Positions 1-5,251 of a stretch of 5,251 bases of DNA are shown one piece after another; position 1 is the first letter of the stretch, and each line of letters starts with the position of its first letter. Both the position numbers and the translations under genes were made by a program. The DNA comes from Tannerella sp. (GTDB taxonomy: Bacteria > Bacteroidota > Bacteroidia > Bacteroidales > Tannerellaceae), in assembly GCA_031269635.1 (NCBI GenBank), contig JAISYY010000044.1:1-5251 (forward strand), read 5' to 3'. The notes beneath the pieces were generated by a model, which worked only from the letters and a program-made list of their open reading frames with translations, was not told the DNA's origin and made no database searches.

Positions 1-38
1 ACGGCTTGTCCGTGATGTTCATCCACGCGTCCAGGTGA

Positions 39-200
39 TCGACGGCTACCACCGACGGCCCCGATCCGTGTATGAAGATTTCTGTGGTCATCACCAACAT
101 CGACGGTAGCCTCGTGGAAGAAGGTTTCGCCGAACTCGAAGCCACGGATACACGAATAGGAGGTTCTTATTCGTACATCCACTATTTCTTAAATATATAA
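39..200 (+). pseudogene. Possible remnant of a protein-coding gene (C-terminal part, frame broken)
   Basis: This is a weak call. One forward frame is open from just after a TGA at 36-38 to a TAA at 198-200. From an ATG at 72 it would give 42 residues, including the stretch KISVVITNIDGSLVEEGFAE. The alternating beta-like pattern and the acidic and glycine turns look more like real protein than random translation. The bases before the TGA stay open to the left edge in the same frame, so a gene entering from the left could have been broken by a nonsense or frameshift change. The last dozen residues run into AT-rich DNA and look non-native. No ribosome site precedes the ATG, and I recognise no family. 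The reverse strand is also open in two frames across 1-165, which GC-rich DNA can cause, so the coding strand is not certain. Confidence 0.25.
152..174. repeat. Short inverted repeat (7-bp stem, 9-base loop)
   Basis: The arm acgaata (152-158) is the exact reverse complement of tattcgt (168-174), with a nine-base loop. It lies at the junction between the GC-rich left end and the AT-rich stretch that follows. No T-run follows on either strand, so it is not a standard intrinsic terminator. It could be a chance hairpin, the end of a transcript entering from the left, or a protein-binding dyad. Confidence 0.3.
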
Positions 201-284
201 TAAAAATGTATTATATTGCTGCAAAAAGTTTTTCACGAATTATTTCTTTATTCTTTATTAACGATTGACGGGGACGGAATCACC

Positions 285-339
285 TCGGAGCGAGCTCGAA
301 GGAGAGTCGGAGGAAGGTCGAAGGAATACCGAAAGAGTT
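285..339. repeat. Purine-rich imperfect 11-bp tandem repeat, about five units
   Basis: Units begin at 285, 296, 307, 318 and 329: tcggagcgagc, tcgaaggagag, tcggaggaagg, tcgaaggaata and the weaker ccgaaagagtt. The first four share the core tcgRagSa-like start. Taken as 22-bp pairs, 285-306 and 307-328 agree at 16 of 22 positions. The plus strand is strongly purine-biased here. The 11-base period is not a multiple of three, so coding does not explain it. The patch sits about 110 bases upstream of the metF promoter in otherwise AT-rich DNA. Role unknown. Confidence 0.5.
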
Positions 340-449
340 TTTCAGGAGAATCTCGGAAAAGGAAATATTATTTCATAAAGATAAAACAATTTTTTATATC
401 GAATTTTGCAATACGACAATCCGAATAGCATTCCCCCTTCGCCGGATTA

Positions 450-481
450 TTTGTAAAACCGAACTTTTTCATGTAAGTTTG
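450..481 (+). promoter_or_regulatory. Bacteroidota-type housekeeping promoter for metF
   Basis: TTTG at 450-453 (the -33 element) is followed after 20 bases by TAAGTTTG at 474-481, which fits the -7 consensus TAnnTTTG of Bacteroidota. Transcription would start near 487-489, leaving a leader of about 30 bases before the metF ATG at 519. That leader is A/T-rich and has no Shine-Dalgarno site, as is common in this phylum. It contains the 8-bp palindrome ttcatgaa at 501-508, a possible but unproven operator. The leader is too short for a SAM-I riboswitch. Confidence 0.7.
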
Positions 482-518
482 CACGGTTATAATTAAAAAT
501 TTCATGAATTAATCGCAG

Positions 519-1472
519 ATGAAAAAAGTTATTGAGCACATTAGGGAAAGTAAAAAAACAGCATTTTCTTTTGAAATATTGCCTCCTCTCAAAGGGAACA
601 GCATCAAAAGGATATATAACATTATAGATAAGTTGGCGGAATTTGACCCTAAATATATCAACATTACGTCGCATCACAGCGAGTATGTCGATAAAACGGA
701 AGCCGACGGTACGGTACGCAAGGTGAATATACGCCGCCGTCCCGGTTCCGTCGCTATTGCTTCGGCTATTCAAAACAGGTACGGCATTACGGCTGTGCCT
801 CATATTATATGTAAGGGTTTTACGAAGGAAGAAACGGAATATGCGCTTATTGACCTTAATTTTTTAGGGGTGCATGATTTGTTATTGCTTCGTGGTGATG
901 AAAAAAGACTGCCCGCTGCCGCGGACAAACCGTTGTATCATAATTATGCTACCGATTTGCAGGAACAGGTGAATGATTTCAATCGAGGCATTGCGCTGGA
1001 CGGTTCTTCTTTCGAAGGCATCGAAACGCCGTTTTCTTACGGTATGGCCTGTTACCCGGAGAAACATGAAGAAGCTCCGGATATGGAATCGGATATTTTT
1101 TATGCAAAGAAAAAAGTTGAAAACGGAGCGGATTATTTGGTGACACAAATGTTTTTCGACAATTTGAAATATTATGCTTTCGTTGACAGGATGCGTGCGG
1201 AAGGGGTATCGGTGCCGATCATTCCGGGCGTTAAGCCCATTGTGTTTATGGACCAGTTGACCGTACTACCTAAAGTTTTCCGTTCCGGGATACCGGAAGA
1301 ACTTGCAAATGAACTTCGTCGATGCAAGACGGATGATGAAGCAAAAGAGGTTGGGGTAGCATGGGGCATCCGGCAGTGTAAAGATCTGGTCAAGCATGGC
1401 GTTCCGAGTATTCATTTTTATACGCTTATGGCGACTGACAGCGTCCGGAGGATCGCAAAGGAGATTTATTGA
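519..1472 (+). CDS. metF: Methylenetetrahydrofolate reductase (5,10-methylene-THF reductase)
   Basis: A 317-residue cytoplasmic flavoenzyme that reduces 5,10-methylene-THF to 5-methyl-THF using FAD and a reduced nicotinamide cofactor, supplying the methyl group for methionine synthase. It reads as a single MTHFR TIM barrel with no eukaryote-type regulatory domain. Visible family motifs are FSFEILPP (16-23, with Glu19 at the catalytic glutamate position), NITSHH (48-53), LLLRGDEKR (122-130, with Asp127 at the flavin-contacting aspartate), YPEKHEEAPD (179-188), VTQMFFD (208-214, with Gln210 in the substrate-binding position) and HFYTLMATDSV (299-309). It is somewhat longer than E. coli MetF (about 296 residues), partly through extra residues around 130-170. 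The ATG at 519 suits the promoter ending at 481, and the motifs begin at the expected distance. The next gene is 103 bases away and has its own promoter, so metF is probably monocistronic. Nothing looks damaged. Confidence 0.97.
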   Translation: MKKVIEHIRESKKTAFSFEILPPLKGNSIKRIYNIIDKLAEFDPKYINITSHHSEYVDKTEADGTVRKVNIRRRPGSVAIASAIQNRYGITAVPHIICKGFTKEETEYALIDLNFLGVHDLLLLRGDEKRLPAAADKPLYHNYATDLQEQVNDFNRGIALDGSSFEGIETPFSYGMACYPEKHEEAPDMESDIFYAKKKVENGADYLVTQMFFDNLKYYAFVDRMRAEGVSVPIIPGVKPIVFMDQLTVLPKVFRSGIPEELANELRRCKTDDEAKEVGVAWGIRQCKDLVKHGVPSIHFYTLMATDSVRRIAKEIY

Positions 1473-1509
1473 TGAGTTTCGCCTCAAAAATAAAAACATA
1501 CCGGCTTGT

Positions 1510-1540
1510 TTTGTATTTCGCACAGTTTGCATTATCTTTG
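1510..1540 (+). promoter_or_regulatory. Bacteroidota-type housekeeping promoter for rsfS-ftsH-cdsA
   Basis: TTTG at 1510-1513 and TATCTTTG at 1533-1540 are separated by 19 bases, a match to the TTTG / TAnnTTTG consensus at the preferred spacing. Transcription should start near 1546-1548, giving a leader of about 28 bases before the rsfS ATG at 1576. That leader is A/T-rich with only a weak aagg at 1560-1563. I see no other equally good promoter before ftsH or cdsA, which supports a three-gene transcript. Confidence 0.78.
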
Positions 1541-1575
1541 CGCGTTGAGAAAATATAATAAGGCTTATTTATTGG

Positions 1576-1935
1576 ATGAATCAAACAAGTTTATTAGTAG
1601 AAACAATCGTTAAGGGGTTGCAGGAAAAAAAAGGACGGAGTATTGTTACCGTGGACTTAAGGGAAATACCCGGTACAATATGTCAGTATATGGTTATATG
1701 TGAAGGGAAAAATCCGAATCAAGTTTCATCTTTATCGGATTCGGTATGGGATACGGTTCTTAAAGGTCTCATGGAAAAACCTTCTTCCATACATGGATTG
1801 CGTAATTCCCAATGGGTGGGTATGGATTATGGCACGGTTCTTGTACATATTTTTTTACCGGAGACACGTTCTTTTTATCGGCTCGAAAATTTGTGGGAAG
1901 ATTCGATAATTGTGAAAATCCCGGATATTGACTGA
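1576..1935 (+). CDS. rsfS: Ribosomal silencing factor RsfS (Iojap/DUF143 family)
   Basis: A 119-residue protein of normal length for the family. RsfS binds ribosomal protein uL14 on the large subunit and blocks joining of the 30S and 50S subunits, lowering translation in stationary phase or starvation. The single Iojap-like domain fills the protein. Family marks are an N-terminal helix with LVETIVKGLQEKKG (7-20), the strand ITVDLREI-like segment (IVTVDLREIPG, 23-33), the QYMVICEG strand (37-44), and the conserved C-terminal block WVGMDYGTVLVHIFLPETR (80-98) followed by FYRLENLWED (100-109). It is the first gene of the unit, 27 bases before ftsH, with an ATG placed sensibly after the promoter ending at 1540. 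The rsfS-ftsH-cdsA order is familiar from Bacteroidales. The older name of the family is ybeB. Confidence 0.93.
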   Translation: MNQTSLLVETIVKGLQEKKGRSIVTVDLREIPGTICQYMVICEGKNPNQVSSLSDSVWDTVLKGLMEKPSSIHGLRNSQWVGMDYGTVLVHIFLPETRSFYRLENLWEDSIIVKIPDID

Positions 1936-1950
1936 TTTTTATATGATTGT

Positions 1951-1965
1951 GAGGATATAAATATG
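1951..1965 (+). promoter_or_regulatory. Shine-Dalgarno-like site for ftsH
   Basis: The sequence gagga (1951-1955) lies seven bases before the ATG at 1963. It is the clearest ribosome site in the window, since metF, rsfS and cdsA lack a good one. It supports ATG 1963 as the ftsH start and suggests ftsH is translated independently of rsfS, which ends 27 bases upstream. Confidence 0.5.
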
Positions 1966-3954
1966 GAAGAGAAAAATAAAAATACACAAAATAACAATAA
2001 CGGCAGTTATCAGAAAAATTCAAATGGAAACAGGAAATCCGGCTTTAGTCTGTGGTGGATCTATGCGCTTATCTTTATTCCGCTGATAACCTTATATATT
2101 GTCAATGATTCGCCCTCCGTAAAAGAAATCGGATGGACCGAATTTCAGCAACTGATGCGGAACGATGTGTTTGACGAAATCGTTGTTCTCAACAAGAAAA
2201 ACATGCTGGAAGCTACGGTTAAGAAAGATAAATACCGGGAAGTGTTTAAACAGGACGCAGACAAAGCGGCAGAGATGGGCGTTCAGGTGTCGGTCAAAAT
2301 CCCTTCGGCAGACAAATTTTCCGATTTTTATGATAAGGAAGTTTCGGAAAACAACATATCTGCACGTGTTACATACAAGGATGGTGACGGTCTGTTGTGG
2401 AATATATTCGTGTCGGCTGTCCCTTTTGCCGTTATTATCCTTATATGGATTCTGTTTATGCGCCGTATGTCCGGTGGAGTAGGCGGCGGGATGGGTGTTT
2501 TCAATGTAGGAAAATCGAAAGCCCAACTTTTCGACAAGGACGGAACGAACAAGGTGACATTTAAGGATGTTGCGGGACTTTCGGAGGCGAAGCAGGAAGT
2601 GGAAGAAATCGTATCGTTCCTGAAAAATCCCGGCCGGTACACGGAGCTTGGCGGTAAAATACCGAAAGGCGCTTTGCTGGTAGGGCCTCCCGGGACAGGT
2701 AAAACATTGTTGGCAAAAGCGGTTGCGGGCGAAGCCAATGTGCCGTTTTTCTCCCTTTCGGGTTCCGATTTTGTGGAAATGTTTGTTGGGGTAGGCGCTT
2801 CGCGCGTGCGTGATTTATTTCGCCAAGCGAAAGAGAAATCACCCTGTATCGTGTTTATTGATGAGATCGATGCGGTGGGTCGCGCCCGGGGCAAAAATGT
2901 CAATATGAATGCCAATGACGAACGGGAAAATACGTTGAACCAACTGCTTACGGAGATGGACGGATTCGGCTCCAACAGCGGCGTTATCATACTTGCCGCA
3001 ACAAACCGTGCGGATGTGCTCGATAAAGCGCTGTTACGGGCAGGACGTTTCGACCGTCAGATTCATGTTGAACTGCCGGATCTTAACGAACGGAAAGAGA
3101 TTTTTGCCGTTCACCTCCGTCCGATCAAAAGAGATACGAGTGTGGATACGGATTTTCTGGCGCGTCAAACGCCCGGATTCTCCGGCGCCGATATTGCAAA
3201 TGTATGTAACGAAGCGGCATTGATTGCCGCACGCAACGGGAAGCAGTGTGTTCAGAAAGACGATTTCATGAGTGCTGTCGACCGGATTGTGGGCGGTCTT
3301 GAAAAACGCAGCAAGATCATGACGGAGAGAGAGCGCAGGAGTATTGCCTACCATGAAGCCGGACATGCTTCGTTGAGCTGGCTCCTGGAATATGCCAATC
3401 CGCTGGTGAAAGTGACGATTGTACCGCGGGGTAAAGCGCTGGGGGCTGCCTGGTATCTCCCGGAGGAACGCCAGATAACGACGCGCGAACAACTGCTTGA
3501 TGAAATGTGCGCCACACTCGGCGGCCGCGCGGCCGAAGAAGTGTTTCTCGGCGCTATTTCTACCGGCGCCTCGAACGATCTTGAGCGCGTCACAAAGCAG
3601 GCTTATGCGATGGTCGTTTATTTCGGTATGAGTAAAAAAATGCCCAACCTCAATTATTATGATTCTACGGGCCAGGACTGGGGCTTTACAAAACCTTACA
3701 GCGAGGAGACTGCGAAAATGATTGATAAGGAAGTGCAGAACATTGTGAATGAGCAATATGAGAGGGCCAAACGGATGCTTTCCGAGTGTGCGGATAAACA
3801 TGGTCGACTGGCCGAACTGTTGCTCAAATCCGAAGTCATATACTCGGAAGATGTAGAACATATTTTCGGGAAGCGGCCCTGGGTATCGCGTAGCGAGGAA
3901 CTGCTGGAAAAACAGAACGGAGAGAACAGGAATCAGGATTATGTGAGTGTGTGA
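1963..3954 (+). CDS. ftsH: ATP-dependent zinc metalloprotease FtsH
   Basis: A 663-residue inner-membrane AAA+ protease that forms hexamers, extracts damaged or short-lived membrane and cytosolic proteins and degrades them. The order is: an Asn/Lys-rich cytosolic tail (1-28), membrane segment 1 (about 29-47), a periplasmic FtsH-extracellular domain (about 50-143), membrane segment 2 (about 145-166) and a Gly-rich linker. The AAA domain follows, with Walker A GPPGTGKT (241-248), pore loop MFVGVGAS (273-280), Walker B IVFIDEID (296-303) and the second region of homology ATNRADVLDKALLRAGRFDR (346-365) with its arginine fingers. The M41 peptidase domain carries the zinc site HEAGH (464-468), and Asp539 in SNDLERVT is the likely third ligand. 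The short acidic/polar tail after about 640 is typically variable. The catalytic motifs are intact, so it should be active. Start chosen on the gagga site and the usual N-terminal layout. It shares a transcript with rsfS and cdsA. Known E. coli substrates such as LpxC cannot be assumed here. Confidence 0.98.
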   Translation: MEEKNKNTQNNNNGSYQKNSNGNRKSGFSLWWIYALIFIPLITLYIVNDSPSVKEIGWTEFQQLMRNDVFDEIVVLNKKNMLEATVKKDKYREVFKQDADKAAEMGVQVSVKIPSADKFSDFYDKEVSENNISARVTYKDGDGLLWNIFVSAVPFAVIILIWILFMRRMSGGVGGGMGVFNVGKSKAQLFDKDGTNKVTFKDVAGLSEAKQEVEEIVSFLKNPGRYTELGGKIPKGALLVGPPGTGKTLLAKAVAGEANVPFFSLSGSDFVEMFVGVGASRVRDLFRQAKEKSPCIVFIDEIDAVGRARGKNVNMNANDERENTLNQLLTEMDGFGSNSGVIILAATNRADVLDKALLRAGRFDRQIHVELPDLNERKEIFAVHLRPIKRDTSVDTDFLARQTPGFSGADIANVCNEAALIAARNGKQCVQKDDFMSAVDRIVGGLEKRSKIMTERERRSIAYHEAGHASLSWLLEYANPLVKVTIVPRGKALGAAWYLPEERQITTREQLLDEMCATLGGRAAEEVFLGAISTGASNDLERVTKQAYAMVVYFGMSKKMPNLNYYDSTGQDWGFTKPYSEETAKMIDKEVQNIVNEQYERAKRMLSECADKHGRLAELLLKSEVIYSEDVEHIFGKRPWVSRSEELLEKQNGENRNQDYVSV

Positions 3955-3961
3955 CAATAAA

Positions 3962-3970
3962 ATGGCTTAA
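3962..3970 (+). other. Two-codon minicistron (ATG GCT TAA) just before cdsA
   Basis: ATG at 3962 is followed by one alanine codon and TAA, ending two bases before the cdsA TTG start at 3973, and lying seven bases after the ftsH stop. A ribosome ending here would be placed over the weak cdsA start. It may be chance or a device for setting cdsA translation. There is no Shine-Dalgarno site for either start. Confidence 0.3.
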
Positions 3971-3972
3971 CC

Positions 3973-4791
3973 TTGAAAAATCTTATACAAAGAACATTTA
4001 CCGGAATCGTTTACATTGCTGTAATAATAGCGGCCGTTTACGTACATCCTCTTTTGTTTGCAGTTGTATTCGGCCTTATCGTCGGGGCGTTGATACATGA
4101 GTTCTATACCATAATAAAATATGGAGGCCCTGCCTGGATACGTTATCTCGGAATAGCGGGAGGAATGTATTGGATTGTGGCGTCCTGCCTGTATGCCGGA
4201 AATTATACCGGATGTGATGTTTATTTACCTTATTTGATTATCTTACTGGTATTATTGGTATCCGAATTGTATGTTCACAACTCGAATCCCGTTAACCGGT
4301 GGGGGATGATGATCTTTGCACAATGTTATTGCGCAGGCTCTATCTCCTTGCTGTGTTTTATTCCTTACGTGATGTCGCCGGTTTATAACCCTTTGCCGGT
4401 ACTGATGATTTTTGTTTTTATCTGGCTTAATGATACGGGAGCGTACCTGACGGGAACAGTAATCGGCAAACACCGTCTGTTCCGGCGCATTTCGCCTCTT
4501 AAATCGTGGGAAGGCTTTGGCGGCGGCCTGTTTGCCGTTGTTGCGGCTTCCTTGTGTTTTGCCTGTTTTTATAAGGAACTGACATGGTATCAATGGCTGG
4601 CCTTTGCCCTGATTACAGCCGTTTCGGCGACTTGGGGCGATTTGATGGAATCCTTGCTAAAGCGCACATACGGCGTGAAGGATTCGGGGAGGATATTACC
4701 CGGACATGGCGGCATGCTGGATCGTTTTGACAGCGCAATACTTGCATCGCCTTTCGTTTATGTTTATTTTGAACTGCTTATTCGAAATTGA
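3973..4791 (+). CDS. cdsA: Phosphatidate cytidylyltransferase (CDP-diacylglycerol synthase), TTG start
   Basis: A 272-residue integral inner-membrane enzyme that converts phosphatidic acid and CTP to CDP-diacylglycerol and pyrophosphate, the entry step for all phosphatidyl-headgroup lipids. About eight or nine hydrophobic segments span the protein (roughly 10-25, 28-45, 57-75, 84-100, 113-133, 139-158, 182-199, 207-222, 255-270). The family signature is complete at 227-253: SLLKR, then KDSGRILPGHGG and LDRFDS, with the metal and CTP-contacting Asp and Lys residues present. Upstream are WLNDTGAYLTG (151-161) and PLKSWEGFGGG (175-185), also conserved. The first codon is TTG: an in-frame TAA lies at 3958-3960, no ATG follows until residue 65, and the resulting start KNLIQRTFTG is typical of Bacteroidales CdsA. 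It begins 18 bases after ftsH, and its 3' end overlaps the convergent gene. Confidence 0.95.
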   Translation: MKNLIQRTFTGIVYIAVIIAAVYVHPLLFAVVFGLIVGALIHEFYTIIKYGGPAWIRYLGIAGGMYWIVASCLYAGNYTGCDVYLPYLIILLVLLVSELYVHNSNPVNRWGMMIFAQCYCAGSISLLCFIPYVMSPVYNPLPVLMIFVFIWLNDTGAYLTGTVIGKHRLFRRISPLKSWEGFGGGLFAVVAASLCFACFYKELTWYQWLAFALITAVSATWGDLMESLLKRTYGVKDSGRILPGHGGMLDRFDSAILASPFVYVYFELLIRN

Positions 4792-5251
4792 ACGTCAGGA
4801 TGACCATGCGTGTTGTTACTTTGGACAAGGCGTCCGTATAAATCTTGTCCGCTTCGTTGTTGAGGTCGCTACGATCTCTTTCCAGCATATCAGGCAGTCC
4901 GAATTTAAATTTTATTTCCGGCGCTAATTTGAAGTATGGCATGTAAATATTGCAACCGAAACCAAATTCAAAACCGTAATCAACCTGTTTAAGCAAAATG
5001 GGATTGCCCTTTTTACGCCCCATATCAAGGGATCCGTATACGCCGCCGATTATATACGGGCGATAGTTGTTGAGGCGCATAGATGATATTTTAAGATCCA
5101 GGGGAACCGACAGGTAATTGGAGCGGATGCTGACCGGCTTTTCTTCTTCGCTTGTTAATTCTTTGAAAAATATGGTTTTATCGCCGAAATGTATGGTCGG
5201 GGAGAGCCGGAGGTTCATGTATGGGTTGAGGAATAAATCGCCAATAACCCC
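4778..5251 (-). CDS. porT: PorT-like outer-membrane beta-barrel protein (type IX secretion family), N-terminus off window
   Basis: The last 157 codons are visible. The frame stays open past an internal Met at 5216-5218 to the window edge, so that Met is not the start. If it is PorT (about 240 residues in Porphyromonas gingivalis), some 80-90 N-terminal residues including the signal peptide lie outside. The visible part shows amphipathic strands separated by charged turns, as in small 8-stranded barrels: NPYMNLRLSPTIHFGDK, NYLSVPLDLKISS, NYRPYIIGGVYGSLDMG, DYGFEFGFGCNIYM, PYFKLAPEIKFKFGL and the closing strand MVILTFNFE. The NYRPY...GG and PYFKLxPExKF segments are what I recall from PorT, an outer-membrane component needed for type IX secretion and gliding. 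A PorT paralogue of unknown role is the main alternative. Promoter and partners are beyond the right edge. The stop overlaps the cdsA end tail-to-tail. Confidence 0.78.
   Translation of the reverse strand, partial: GVIGDLFLNPYMNLRLSPTIHFGDKTIFFKELTSEEEKPVSIRSNYLSVPLDLKISSMRLNNYRPYIIGGVYGSLDMGRKKGNPILLKQVDYGFEFGFGCNIYMPYFKLAPEIKFKFGLPDMLERDRSDLNNEADKIYTDALSKVTTRMVILTFNFE

Noticed and set aside
1..165. Gene on the minus strand leaving the left edge
   Set aside because: Two minus frames are open at once, which suggests base composition rather than coding. Neither gives a recognisable protein or a start with a ribosome site, though more sequence to the left could change this.
401..408. Second promoter -7 box (gaattttg) before metF
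   Set aside because: It departs from TAnnTTTG at the first position and has no TTTG at the right distance, unlike the match at 450-481.
216..428. 70-codon forward frame with a TTG start between the left remnant and metF
   Set aside because: It needs a TTG start without a ribosome site, its basic middle is simply the 11-bp purine repeat read in one frame, and the ends are AT-rich low-complexity translation.
482..518. SAM riboswitch or other methionine-responsive leader before metF
   Set aside because: The predicted leader is only about 30 bases and has no room for a SAM-I fold. Nothing resembling one was seen further upstream.
447..803. 118-codon minus-strand frame over the metF promoter and 5' end
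   Set aside because: It runs opposite conserved metF codons and across the metF promoter, and its translation is not recognisable.
1473..1486. Possible terminator hairpin after metF (tgag/ctca)
   Set aside because: The stem is only four base pairs and is followed by A-rich rather than T-rich DNA on the plus strand.
2328..2990. 220-codon open frame on the minus strand inside ftsH
   Set aside because: It mirrors the conserved ATPase region. Its Ser/Pro/Thr-rich translation is typical of an antisense shadow and shows no family motif.
3034..3957. 307-codon open frame on the minus strand inside ftsH
   Set aside because: It lies wholly opposite ftsH, whose intact AAA+ and M41 motifs account for this DNA. 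The antisense translation shows no recognisable domain, and no promoter was seen for it.

Overview
The window looks like a chromosomal segment of a Bacteroidota bacterium, most likely of the order Bacteroidales. Four things point that way: the gene order rsfS-ftsH-cdsA, two close matches to the Bacteroidota housekeeping promoter (TTTG, about 19-20 bp, TAnnTTTG), weak use of Shine-Dalgarno sites, and a partial outer-membrane barrel gene resembling PorT of the type IX secretion system. Species cannot be named from the sequence alone.

Layout. Bases 1-518 hold no confident gene. The first ~180 bases are fairly GC-rich and may be a broken coding remnant. A sharp change to AT-rich DNA follows, then a purine-rich patch of 11-bp repeats (285-339), then the metF promoter (450-481). 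metF (519-1472, +) encodes methylenetetrahydrofolate reductase. A 103-base gap carries a second promoter (1510-1540). It should drive a tight three-gene unit on the + strand: rsfS (1576-1935, ribosomal silencing factor), ftsH (1963-3954, membrane AAA+ zinc protease) and cdsA (3973-4791, CDP-diacylglycerol synthase), with gaps of 27 and 18 bases. A gene on the opposite strand (4778-5251, running off the right edge) encodes the C-terminal part of a PorT-like outer-membrane beta-barrel. Its 3' end overlaps that of cdsA by 14 bases.

How the genes fit together. metF supplies 5-methyl-THF for methionine synthesis and appears to be its own transcription unit. The rsfS-ftsH-cdsA unit combines translation shutdown under starvation, membrane protein quality control and the committed step of phospholipid synthesis, so it reads as a growth and envelope housekeeping operon. 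The convergent porT-like gene would be transcribed from outside the window.

Most of the window is conserved core genome. I found no undescribed system. The points most worth a second look are the left-edge remnant with its 11-bp repeats, the TTG start of cdsA behind a two-codon minicistron, and the overlapping convergent 3' ends of cdsA and the porT-like gene.
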